Assembly (NCBI GenBank): GCA_007116295.1 | Contig: SKIS01000027.1 | Coordinates: 1 to 22,635, forward strand | Direction: 5' to 3' | Source of the DNA: Candidatus Woesearchaeota archaeon | GTDB taxonomy: Archaea > Nanobdellota > Nanobdellia > Woesearchaeales > 21-14-0-10-32-9 | Length of the DNA stretch: 22,635 bases | In this document: piece after piece, positions 15,143 through 20,736 of the stretch | Layout of the letters: the number at the start of each line of letters is the position of its first letter | How positions within the stretch are numbered: position 1 is the first letter of the stretch | Made by a program: the position numbers and the translations under genes | The notes under the pieces: generated by a model | Databases searched by the model: none | What the model was told of the DNA's origin: nothing | What the model saw: only the letters and a program-made list of their open reading frames with translations

Positions 15143-15648
15143 GGAATATATCTAATAATAACTATTCCGCTACCGCCATTTCCCCCTCTACCAGGACTTA
15201 ACGTTCCATCATAATTAGCACTGCATCCTCCTCCTGCACCACCTGAGTTAGCTCCTCCACTAGAAGCATTGTTTGCTCTATTAGCACCTCTACCAGCACC
15301 ACCTCTATTCATACCTCCTCCCCCTCCTTGTCCACGCGGAGCGCTATCTCCATCAGGATGCTCTCTCCAAGCACCACCACCTCCACCACCTGCATAAGAA
15401 ACAGAAGTACCTGATATACTAGATAAAGTTCCTACACCACCATTTCCTGGTTGACTTGATGATGCGTTTTGTCCAGCACCACCGGAGCCTCCTCCTCCGC
15501 CACCACCTCTAACTCCTCCACCTTGTCCAGACCCACCATTATTTCCTTGCCCACTAATACCTGTGCCGCCTGAAAAAGAACTTGAAGAAGAAGCTCTACC
15601 TCCTCCACCACTACCACCATTAAGACCTGTAGTATTTGCTGGAGACAT
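15139..15648 (-). CDS. C-terminal part of a split glycine-rich tail-fibre protein (copy B)
   Basis: A 169-codon frame from an internal ATG at 15648, very rich in Gly, Ser and Asn, ending GGNGGSGIVIIRYIP. The same ending (GGSGGSGIVIVRYQYP) closes the intact paralogue at 16302-17222. It therefore represents the distal two thirds of the Gly-rich domain and not an independent gene. Its proper upstream sequence is in the overlapping frame 15620-16162; the two join if the G9 run at 15656-15664 loses one G. Glycine-rich domains of this kind form the receptor-binding tips of many phage tail fibres. It overlaps the stop of the convergent deaminase by four bases. Confidence 0.7.
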   Translation of the reverse strand: MSPANTTGLNGGSGGGGRASSSSSFSGGTGISGQGNNGGSGQGGGVRGGGGGGGSGGAGQNASSSQPGNGGVGTLSSISGTSVSYAGGGGGGAWREHPDGDSAPRGQGGGGGMNRGGAGRGANRANNASSGGANSGGAGGGCSANYDGTLSPGRGGNGGSGIVIIRYIP

Positions 15649-16162
15649 TCCTCCTCCCCCCCCCAGTAGAAGTTATACCATTAAAAGAACTATTTCCTCC
15701 AGGAGAACCATTTTCAAAAGTTGTAGCTCTTGGACCTCCATTACCAACAATTACTGTTTGAGAACCAGCAGATACAAAGGTAGAACCTGCTCTTAAACCA
15801 CCAGCTCCACCACCTCCACCACCTGAATTTTGAAAAGCACCACCGCCACCACCTCCAGCCACTATAAGATATTCCATTGTTCCACCTACAACAACGTTTA
15901 TACTTTGAGTGCCTGTAAAAGTATGAATCCTATAACTACCACTAGTAGTTATCGTACCCCCCGTAGCCCAAGCGTTAACTTGACGAGCACCCCTAAAATC
16001 AGTTAATTTAATAACCCCACTAGTAGGAACAGAACTATTATCAGATATATCAGGAACAAAACTACCACCACGATAATAATCCCTCAAACTATTACTAGCA
16101 GAACCACCAAACTCAGCCCTAACCATACCCAAAGTAATATTCCCACTACTAGGAAGCGCCAT
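15620..16162 (-). CDS. N-terminal part of a split glycine-rich tail-fibre protein (copy B)
   Basis: A 180-codon frame beginning MALPSSGNITLGMVRAEF, virtually identical over its first about 55 residues to the intact 306-aa paralogue upstream. After TMEYLIVAGGGGGG the Gly-rich domain starts. The frame then runs through the G9 tract and ends in an unrelated tail (RRNVSSKYYRS). The N-terminal SGNITLGMVRAEFGG / NSLRDYYRGG / GVIKLTDFRGA pattern is familiar from tail-fibre and structural proteins of marine phages. A one-base change in the G9 run would restore a single protein of about 340 aa with the frame at 15139-15648. It is the second gene of duplicated unit B. Confidence 0.72.
   Translation of the reverse strand: MALPSSGNITLGMVRAEFGGSASNSLRDYYRGGSFVPDISDNSSVPTSGVIKLTDFRGARQVNAWATGGTITTSGSYRIHTFTGTQSINVVVGGTMEYLIVAGGGGGGAFQNSGGGGGGAGGLRAGSTFVSAGSQTVIVGNGGPRATTFENGSPGGNSSFNGITSTGGGRRNVSSKYYRS
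15656..15664 (-). repeat. G9 homopolymer at the frame break of the copy-B tail gene
   Basis: Nine consecutive C on the plus strand (G9 in the coding strand). With nine G the upstream frame reads ACT GGG GGG GGG AGG and soon stops. With eight it reads GGG GGG GGA GGA GGA ATG and continues into the 169-codon frame. A mononucleotide run switching a surface or tail protein on and off is the classic layout of phase variation. Assembly miscount is the alternative. Confidence 0.7.
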
Positions 16163-16164
16163 TA
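15993..16164 (-). repeat. direct repeat B (5' ends of the two Gly-rich tail genes)
   Basis: Bases 15993-16039 are identical to 17053-17099 (47 bp), and 16052-16164 are identical to 17112-17224 (113 bp); only about a dozen bases between differ. The identity includes third codon positions and stops just before the upstream ATG. The remaining parts of the two genes are clearly diverged. This indicates recent duplication or gene conversion of the 5' module. Confidence 0.9.
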
Positions 16165-16278
16165 AATATCACCCAAATATTCTCTTCTACTCCTTTCTCA
16201 GTCCAACAATTATTACCATTTAACACAATAACACCTTTAACAGCATTGATTTTCATCTAATTCTACAAAATTATACAT
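16149..16278 (-). pseudogene. remnant of the 139-aa tail-associated protein (copy B)
   Basis: Reading from ATG at 16278, the frame gives MYNFVELDEN and then breaks. One base out of frame it continues AVKGVIVLNGNNCWTEKGVE, then ENIWVIFNGAS and a TAG overlapping the start of the next gene. The intact gene at 17209-17628 reads MAHFAELDENNVVKRVIVVN...EKGVE... and ends NEWVLDNGAS, also overlapping its neighbour by the same 14 bases. The remnant therefore keeps both ends, carries a one-base frameshift, and lacks about 95 central codons. It is good evidence that a two-gene unit was duplicated and one copy decayed. Confidence 0.8.
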
Positions 16279-16301
16279 ATAAAATACCACAATTTATTTT
16301 T

Positions 16302-17222
16302 TTATGGGTATTGATAACGAACAATAACAATACCTGAACCTCCTGAACCCCCACCATTAGAGGGTCCTCCACCTGCTCCTCCGCCATCACCTGAGTTAGC
16401 AGGCCCGTTTATTGGAACGGTTTCATCTTCCCACTTAGATCCTCTTCCTCCTGAAGCTCTTACAACTGAAGAACCAGTTATAGAACTTGAAGCTCCTGAC
16501 CCTCCTACACCTGCTGTAGAACCATTAGAAGCCGCATTTCCTCCTGCACCTCCAGCACCACCACCACCTCCGCCAGCAAATCCTGTGTCAGATCCTGATC
16601 CCCCTGCATGCCCTTGACCTGCTATGAACCCACCTACTTGACCTGATTGGGCAGCTTGACCTCCTGCCGATCCACCAGTTATAGGATTATTTGTTACAGA
16701 AGTAGCTGTCCCACCTCCAGTTGAGGTTACTATTCCTGTAACAGATGAATTAGTACCTGCAGTTACATTAAGCCTAGTTCCAGAAGACCCATCTACTGGT
16801 CCAGTTCCTCCTGCACCGACAGTCACTGATTTGGAGCCCGAAGTTACAGTTTGAGTTCCTGTTCTGTAACCTCCAGCACCACCACCACCAGAATGCCTCA
16901 CAGCCCCACCTCCTCCACCAGCTATAATTAAGTACTCCATTGTTCCACCATGAATAACGTTCAAGGTTCCTGATCCTGTAAATGTGTGTATTCTCCAACC
17001 ACTTGAAGTAGTTACTGTTCCTCCTGTAGCGTAAGGCGCATTACTAGCCCCTCTAAAATCAGTTAATTTAATAACCCCACTAGTAGGAACAGAACTATTT
17101 GCAGAAGTACTAGGAACAAAACTACCACCACGATAATAATCCCTCAAACTATTACTAGCAGAACCACCAAACTCAGCCCTAACCATACCCAAAGTAATAT
17201 TCCCACTACTAGGAAGCGCCAT
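16302..17222 (-). CDS. glycine-rich tail-fibre / receptor-binding protein (copy A, intact)
   Basis: A 306-aa protein. Residues 1-60 (MALPSSGNITLGMVRAEF ... GVIKLTDFRGA) form the N-terminal module shared with copy B. Residues about 65-95 form a beta-rich segment (GGTVTTSSGWRIHTFTGSG, TMEYLIIAGGGGG), and the rest is a Gly/Ser/Ala-rich domain ending SGIVIVRYQYP. That architecture is typical of phage tail-fibre or adhesin proteins in which a polyglycine-type domain contacts the host surface; variation in that domain changes host range. It is the third gene of the minus-strand tail cassette, overlapping the upstream 139-aa gene by 14 bases. There is no good SD, so translation is probably coupled. 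Whether it belongs to a prophage, a satellite or a cellular adhesin is not settled by the window. Confidence 0.75.
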   Translation of the reverse strand: MALPSSGNITLGMVRAEFGGSASNSLRDYYRGGSFVPSTSANSSVPTSGVIKLTDFRGASNAPYATGGTVTTSSGWRIHTFTGSGTLNVIHGGTMEYLIIAGGGGGAVRHSGGGGAGGYRTGTQTVTSGSKSVTVGAGGTGPVDGSSGTRLNVTAGTNSSVTGIVTSTGGGTATSVTNNPITGGSAGGQAAQSGQVGGFIAGQGHAGGSGSDTGFAGGGGGGAGGAGGNAASNGSTAGVGGSGASSSITGSSVVRASGGRGSKWEDETVPINGPANSGDGGGAGGGPSNGGGSGGSGIVIVRYQYP

Positions 17223-17224
17223 TA
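17053..17224 (-). repeat. direct repeat A (partner of 15993-16164)
   Basis: The other member of the duplicated segment, offset by exactly 1060 bases. It covers the first about 55 codons of the intact Gly-rich gene. It stops three bases upstream of the ATG, where the intact 139-aa gene and its remnant diverge. Confidence 0.9.
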
Positions 17225-17628
17225 TCTAATACCCACTCATTTTTCTTCTCACTCCAAACATAAAGTTTATCATCATCAGGCAAAGGTTTTGGAGGCTTCC
17301 AAGAAAAAGTTTCTTTATCTAAAATCCAGCTAGGATAAGGCTTTGGAGGAATGAACGCATCGAGTTCTTCATCGTAGATGTATCCTATCCCTGCAAAATT
17401 TCCTCTAAATCCTTTTCTATTAGTAGTATCATTGGTGTTTGGATCAACTCTTCTACCTCTGTGAGCATTATAGCTTGTTTGGATCCATCTTCCACCCAAT
17501 AATTTTTTACAAAAAGCAATTCCTATTTCTTCTTTTTCTACTCCTTTTTCATCACAACAATCATTATTATTGACTACAATAACCCGTTTAACAACATTGT
17601 TTTCATCTAATTCTGCGAAATGTGCCAT
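17209..17628 (-). CDS. phage-type structural/tail-associated protein, 139 aa
   Basis: A 139-aa protein starting MAHFAELDENNVVKRVIVVN and containing EKGVEKEEIGIAFCKKLLGG, RWIQTSYNAHRGR, RGNFAGIGYIYDEELDAFIP and PKPYPSWILDKETFSWKPPKP. I recognise this pattern from structural proteins of marine phages (T4-like cyanophages and pelagiphages), usually encoded beside tail-fibre genes; the exact role in the virion is not known to me. The ATG follows the stop of the fibre gene by nine bases, and AAAGGTGA overlapping that stop can act as SD. Its own stop overlaps the next gene's ATG by 14 bases. A decayed copy lies at 16149-16278. Its presence in an archaeal-looking context implies a viral source. Confidence 0.75.
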   Translation of the reverse strand: MAHFAELDENNVVKRVIVVNNNDCCDEKGVEKEEIGIAFCKKLLGGRWIQTSYNAHRGRRVDPNTNDTTNRKGFRGNFAGIGYIYDEELDAFIPPKPYPSWILDKETFSWKPPKPLPDDDKLYVWSEKKNEWVLDNGAS

Positions 17629-17637
17629 GTAACTAAG

Positions 17638-18909
17638 TCACCTTTTTAGATTTTCAAGTTCTTTTTTTGTAATTTCAAGTTCTTTTGCTAGCTCTTTTAC
17701 AGCACCAATTAAATAAGTTGTGAGCTTAGCATAATTTACCGCTTTTTCTTTTGAATAAATAGGCGCGTGCTTTTCTACGTCTTGAGCTATCAAACCATGA
17801 TCTATTTCTCCTGAATGTTTCCATTTGTACTGTTTTGGAACTAAGCTATTTATTGCGTTAAAGCAACTTTTAGTATCTAAATCTTCTATGTCTTGTTTTA
17901 AAGCAACATCAGAAGTTGCATATACATCTGTAGCATAAAAATTACCATCGTAATTTAATCTCGTGGAAGAATTTGGATTGCTAGAGCCACCGTAAAATCT
18001 TCCTGAGCTTCTAGAAGTACCGTTATAACGAACAAACGAATCTGAAGAAGAACCCGCATTTACTCCTCTTGCACCTGGAAGAGTTCCAGATGTAATTTCA
18101 CTAGCTGCGTGATTATGACTATCAGGAGGAAACGTGCTAGGTTTACTAGTTACCTCTCCCCACGTAGGCCACCTAGAAGCAAAAGCAGGAATACCGCTAG
18201 TAATATCACTCCAAGAATGATTATGAGTTCCTGGAGGGAAACTAGTTCTAGTGTCAATACCATTTCTACTTACTAAACTAACAGCACTTGCACCGTTACC
18301 AACCAAAACAGCGTTGTTAGTCAAAGTAGTCCTACCAGTTCCCCCTCTTCCAACACCGAAAAATCCACTGTTTATATCACCCGCAGCATGATTATGACTA
18401 TCAGGAGGAAAAACGCTTGGCTTATCAGTAACATCGCTCCAAGAAACAGAACCTCCGCCACCCCCTCCACCTTCAAATTCTACTCCATTAATTCTAAAAA
18501 CACCTGAGACATTAACATCGCCAACGACATCTAACGCATAACCAGGGTCTACATTTCCTACGCCTACCCTTCCTTGATGTGTTATTCTTATAGCTTCATT
18601 TAGATCTCCTGTTGTCCCAGTATAAAAGGCTAATTGTCCTTGATTATTAGAAGGATTGTTATGTATCGCAGTTATTTGAGCTACATCTCTATGAGCACCA
18701 CCTGTCGCAGGCATCTTAAATAAAATATTTAATCTATCTTCTATATCTCCCGTTCCTGTTGTAGATAAAGTTATCATAGTTATTTCAGCAGAATCTCTTG
18801 TTTGCTCTATGTGCAGGTTTGATTGAGGATTATTTCTTCCTATACCTACATTTCCATCTACTATTAACTCATCATCAAGATCTAAAGGTACATTTATGTT
18901 AACTCTCAT
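17638..18909 (-). CDS. tail-fibre-like protein with C-terminal S74 intramolecular chaperone
   Basis: A 423-aa fibre. The N-terminal half has GNVGIGRNNPQSNLHIE and GRVGVGNVDPGYALDVVGD, the repeats typical of trimeric fibres, then a Gly7 linker (about 147-153). The middle has three repeats of the form FPP(D/G)xHNH ... (D/E)I(N/T)SG, with HNH at 172, 229 and 265; such HxH motifs coordinate metal along phage fibre tips. The C-terminal about 90 residues form a peptidase-S74 chaperone: TSDVALKQDIEDL with the Ser333-Asp334 dyad, LVPKQYKWKHSGEIDHGLIAQDVEKHAP (key residues DHGLIAQ), then a coiled coil. This domain trimerises the fibre and cuts itself off before Ser333. A strong SD (AGGAGG) lies 4-5 bases before the ATG. 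First gene of the tail cassette. Confidence 0.88.
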   Translation of the reverse strand: MRVNINVPLDLDDELIVDGNVGIGRNNPQSNLHIEQTRDSAEITMITLSTTGTGDIEDRLNILFKMPATGGAHRDVAQITAIHNNPSNNQGQLAFYTGTTGDLNEAIRITHQGRVGVGNVDPGYALDVVGDVNVSGVFRINGVEFEGGGGGGGSVSWSDVTDKPSVFPPDSHNHAAGDINSGFFGVGRGGTGRTTLTNNAVLVGNGASAVSLVSRNGIDTRTSFPPGTHNHSWSDITSGIPAFASRWPTWGEVTSKPSTFPPDSHNHAASEITSGTLPGARGVNAGSSSDSFVRYNGTSRSSGRFYGGSSNPNSSTRLNYDGNFYATDVYATSDVALKQDIEDLDTKSCFNAINSLVPKQYKWKHSGEIDHGLIAQDVEKHAPIYSKEKAVNYAKLTTYLIGAVKELAKELEITKKELENLKR

Positions 18910-18912
18910 TTA

Positions 18913-18920
18913 TCCTCCTA
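18913..18920 (-). promoter_or_regulatory. strong SD of the tail-fibre gene
   Basis: The minus strand reads TAGGAGGA, four to five bases before the ATG at 18909. This first gene of an operon uses an SD where most other first genes in the window appear leaderless. That suggests a different expression style or origin for the tail cassette. Confidence 0.6.
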
Positions 18921-18976
18921 AATTTATTTTAGTTGTAGTATTTATAAATTTTTTTAACTATAAACCACTCATAAAC

Positions 18977-18985
18977 TTTTTAAAT
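18977..18985 (+). promoter_or_regulatory. TATA-like box of hjc
   Basis: TTTTTAAAT is centred 26 bases before the ATG at 19007. It supports that start over a 37-codon upstream extension, which would overlap the tail-fibre gene. Confidence 0.45.
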
Positions 18986-19006
18986 CTCTTTAAGATAAGT
19001 ATATTT

Positions 19007-19396
19007 ATGTCAAGAAAAAGTAGAGGTATTAATGCTGAAAGAGATCTTATCCATAAGTTTTGGGAGAAAAGATGGGCTTGCATTAGAGTGGCAGGAAGCG
19101 GAAGCAGTCAGTTCCCAAGCCCAGATATTTTAGCAGGGAACGCTTTAAGAAAACTTGCAATGGAAGTTAAATTGACTACTAAAGACAGGCAGTATTTTAG
19201 AAAAGAAGAAATTAGAGATTTGCAATATTTTTGTGACAAATTTGGAGCAGAACCATGGGTAGGAGTTAAGTTTTTTAGAACTCCTTGGGTTTTTTTAACA
19301 TTAGAGGACTTGGAAAGTAGTGGAAAAAACTTTGTTGTTAGTAAAGAGCTTGCTGAGCTCAGAGGATTTAGTTTTGAAGATTTGGTTCAAAGCTGA
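19007..19396 (+). CDS. hjc: Holliday junction resolvase Hjc
   Basis: A 129-aa archaeal Hjc. The N-terminal SRKSRGINAERDLIHKFW carries the catalytic Glu11. PSPDILAG gives Asp40, and MEVKLTTK gives Glu53 and Lys55, the E-D-ExK set of this restriction-endonuclease-fold resolvase. An invariant Ser/Gly-rich loop (AGSGSSQFPSPD) precedes the Asp. As a dimer it cuts four-way DNA junctions in recombination and fork repair. Length matches the usual 120-145. Start chosen by family N-terminus and TATA spacing. Convergent with the nuclease gene at 19387, overlapping by ten bases. It could be cellular or belong to the adjacent virus-like cassette; archaeal viruses also carry Hjc-like enzymes. Confidence 0.9.
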   Translation: MSRKSRGINAERDLIHKFWEKRWACIRVAGSGSSQFPSPDILAGNALRKLAMEVKLTTKDRQYFRKEEIRDLQYFCDKFGAEPWVGVKFFRTPWVFLTLEDLESSGKNFVVSKELAELRGFSFEDLVQS

Positions 19397-19989
19397 ACTT
19401 TTGATGGACTAAACACATAGACATTTTTGTCATCGAAGTATCCACACATAAAGTTTTCTAAAGCTATACCTGTTCTTTGACTTAACATATAAGCGTAAAA
19501 ATAAGTTTGAGTATGAGCGAATTTTTCTCTGTGAGCATTAGGTTTGAAGTCCCACACCCATATTTTTCCGTTTTCTATTCTTATTAAATCTATATGACCT
19601 GAAAGAGTCTTATTTGTTTTGAGTAGCTCTTCATATTTTTCGTGTTCATCAACATGCATCCATATCGGGACTTCCATAGCAATAGTTTTTTCATCGTAGG
19701 CTAAAAGAAATGTTTGGACATTTAGATGAGCATCATTATAGTAATTACTTTCAAGACCGAGACGGGCTAAAAGTTTTATTTCATGATCTTGATTTTGTAT
19801 ATCCGCATCTAAATTAACTTTTAGAACGCTACTTCTGGGACCTTTTAAGAAGTATTTATCAGGGCAGTTTTTAAGAGTTTCATATAAAAATTCTTTTAGT
19901 TTTGCATCTTCACAAATATTTTCTAATTTTTTTTTATGGACCTTAAAATAATACTTAGGACCATGATTTAAAACAGTGGTTAATATCAT
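19387..19989 (-). CDS. PD-(D/E)XK nuclease family protein
   Basis: A 200-aa protein whose C-terminal half has the RecB/Cas4-like nuclease core. SGHIDLIRI gives His132 and Asp134, WVWDFKP gives Asp147 and Lys149 (D-x-K), and QTYFY gives the QxxxY motif (Gln161/Tyr165). AYMLSQRTGI follows and GYFDDKNVYVFSP is at the end. The N-terminal half (KYYFKVHKKKLENICEDAK on) holds no recognisable motif; no four-Cys iron-sulphur set typical of Cas4 or AddB is present. A DNA repair or processing exonuclease is the natural reading. Convergent overlap with hjc is positional; a joint role in recombination is inference. It is 32 bases downstream of the small membrane-protein gene on the same strand, so possibly co-transcribed. 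Confidence 0.75.
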   Translation of the reverse strand: MILTTVLNHGPKYYFKVHKKKLENICEDAKLKEFLYETLKNCPDKYFLKGPRSSVLKVNLDADIQNQDHEIKLLARLGLESNYYNDAHLNVQTFLLAYDEKTIAMEVPIWMHVDEHEKYEELLKTNKTLSGHIDLIRIENGKIWVWDFKPNAHREKFAHTQTYFYAYMLSQRTGIALENFMCGYFDDKNVYVFSPSKVQL

Positions 19990-20021
19990 AAAAAAAATAA
20001 GTAAAGTAAGCTATAAAAAAC

Positions 20022-20303
20022 TTACTTCTTTTTAGAAGATTTTTTCTTTGTAGTAGCAGCTTTTTTCTTAGCCGGCTTCTTTTTAGAAGAAGATTTCTTT
20101 GAAGAAGTTAACATTTTCTCAATTTTTTCTTCTTCCTCTAAAATCTGATTCTCAGTCTTTAAAACTTTAAGTACTAAAGCTTCTATGTGAGAATCAATCC
20201 TTGCTATTCTTCTTTCCATCAACACTAGCACTCTTAAACTATAAACTATAGCTGCTAAAGTTCCAATGATGATTCCTAAAATAACGCTTTCGACACCTGT
20301 CAT
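20022..20303 (-). CDS. small membrane protein with coiled coil and Lys-rich tail
   Basis: A 93-aa protein: one membrane segment (about 5-27, ILGIIIGTLAAIVYSLRVLV), a charged amphipathic coiled coil (about 28-66, RRIARIDSHIEALVLKVLK...), and a tail of Ser/Ala/Lys (about 67-93) resembling histone-H1/KKxx-type nucleic-acid-binding tails. It is probably membrane-anchored with the basic tail in the cytoplasm, where it could bind DNA, RNA or an acidic partner. No family recognised; such proteins are frequent in Woesearchaeota-like genomes. GAGGTG at 20309-20314 lies about six bases before the ATG, and a palindromic TATA box is further up. Divergent from the PRC-barrel gene. Confidence 0.7.
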   Translation of the reverse strand: MTGVESVILGIIIGTLAAIVYSLRVLVLMERRIARIDSHIEALVLKVLKTENQILEEEEKIEKMLTSSKKSSSKKKPAKKKAATTKKKSSKKK

Positions 20304-20345
20304 AAATACACCTCATTGATTTTTATACTATATACGGGAATTGCT

Positions 20346-20357
20346 CTTTATATAAAG
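20346..20357. promoter_or_regulatory. palindromic TATA element between divergent genes
   Basis: CTTTATATAAAG is a perfect 12-base palindrome. On the minus strand it would place a transcript start near 20326, about 23 bases before the ATG at 20303, leaving room for the SD at 20309-20314. Confidence 0.45.
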
Positions 20358-20380
20358 TTTTTGATTAGATTAAACAAAAG

Positions 20381-20390
20381 TTTTATATAC
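20381..20390 (+). promoter_or_regulatory. TATA-like box of the PRC-barrel gene
   Basis: TTTTATATAC predicts transcription from about 20411. That leaves a short leader holding AGGTGGT (20424-20430), an SD five bases before the ATG at 20436. A second box, TATATAAAT at 20409-20416, is too close to the ATG to be used with this start. Confidence 0.45.
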
Positions 20391-20435
20391 TGATTAAGTC
20401 TTTTTTAGTATATAAATTTCATCAGGTGGTAACAA

Positions 20436-20702
20436 ATGCTAAAAATGAAAAATATTACTGACGTATACGATATGAGAGTTTTTACTGATACAGGAGACTA
20501 TTTTGGAGATATAGAGGAAGTTATTGTAACTAACACCAAGATTTTTGGTTGGAAAGTTAGGGCTACAAAAAATTCTTTTTTAACAAAAGTTCTTGGAAGC
20601 GCTAAAGGAGTAATAGTTCCTCATCAGCTGGTTAAAGATATTGGAGATATCATGATTATCAGCAAAACAGCAGTTCCAAGTTATAATCCTGATGAAGAAT
20701 AA
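20436..20702 (+). CDS. PRC-barrel domain protein
   Basis: An 88-aa stand-alone PRC barrel: VYDMRVFTDTGDYFGDIEEVIV at the start (strand-turn-strand with the G-x(3-4)-G/D pattern), GWKVRATKNSF in the middle, GVIVPHQLVKDIGDIMII at the end and an acidic tail. In archaea small PRC-barrel proteins (COG1873) are widespread; in haloarchaea the CdpB proteins of this fold link SepF to cell division, while others attach to RNA-processing proteins. The function here is not determined. An SD (AGGTGGT) and a TATA-like box define a short leader. Divergent from the small membrane protein, followed 34 bases later by the GT-C-like gene. Confidence 0.82.
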   Translation: MLKMKNITDVYDMRVFTDTGDYFGDIEEVIVTNTKIFGWKVRATKNSFLTKVLGSAKGVIVPHQLVKDIGDIMIISKTAVPSYNPDEE

Positions 20703-20736
20703 GGATTATATTCATTTTTAATTTTTTTATAAAAAC

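Noticed and set aside
15432..15796. Extra ORFs in other frames of the glycine-rich genes (Val/Glu-rich or Pro-rich)
   Set aside because: Translation of GGN-rich sequence in other frames automatically gives long open Val/Glu or Pro/Ser frames; they have no start signals or family features.
15139..17222. Repetitive CCACCACCT-like pattern considered as a CRISPR array or tandem repeat
   Set aside because: The units are irregular and follow Gly codons of a protein domain; there is no constant repeat/spacer spacing.
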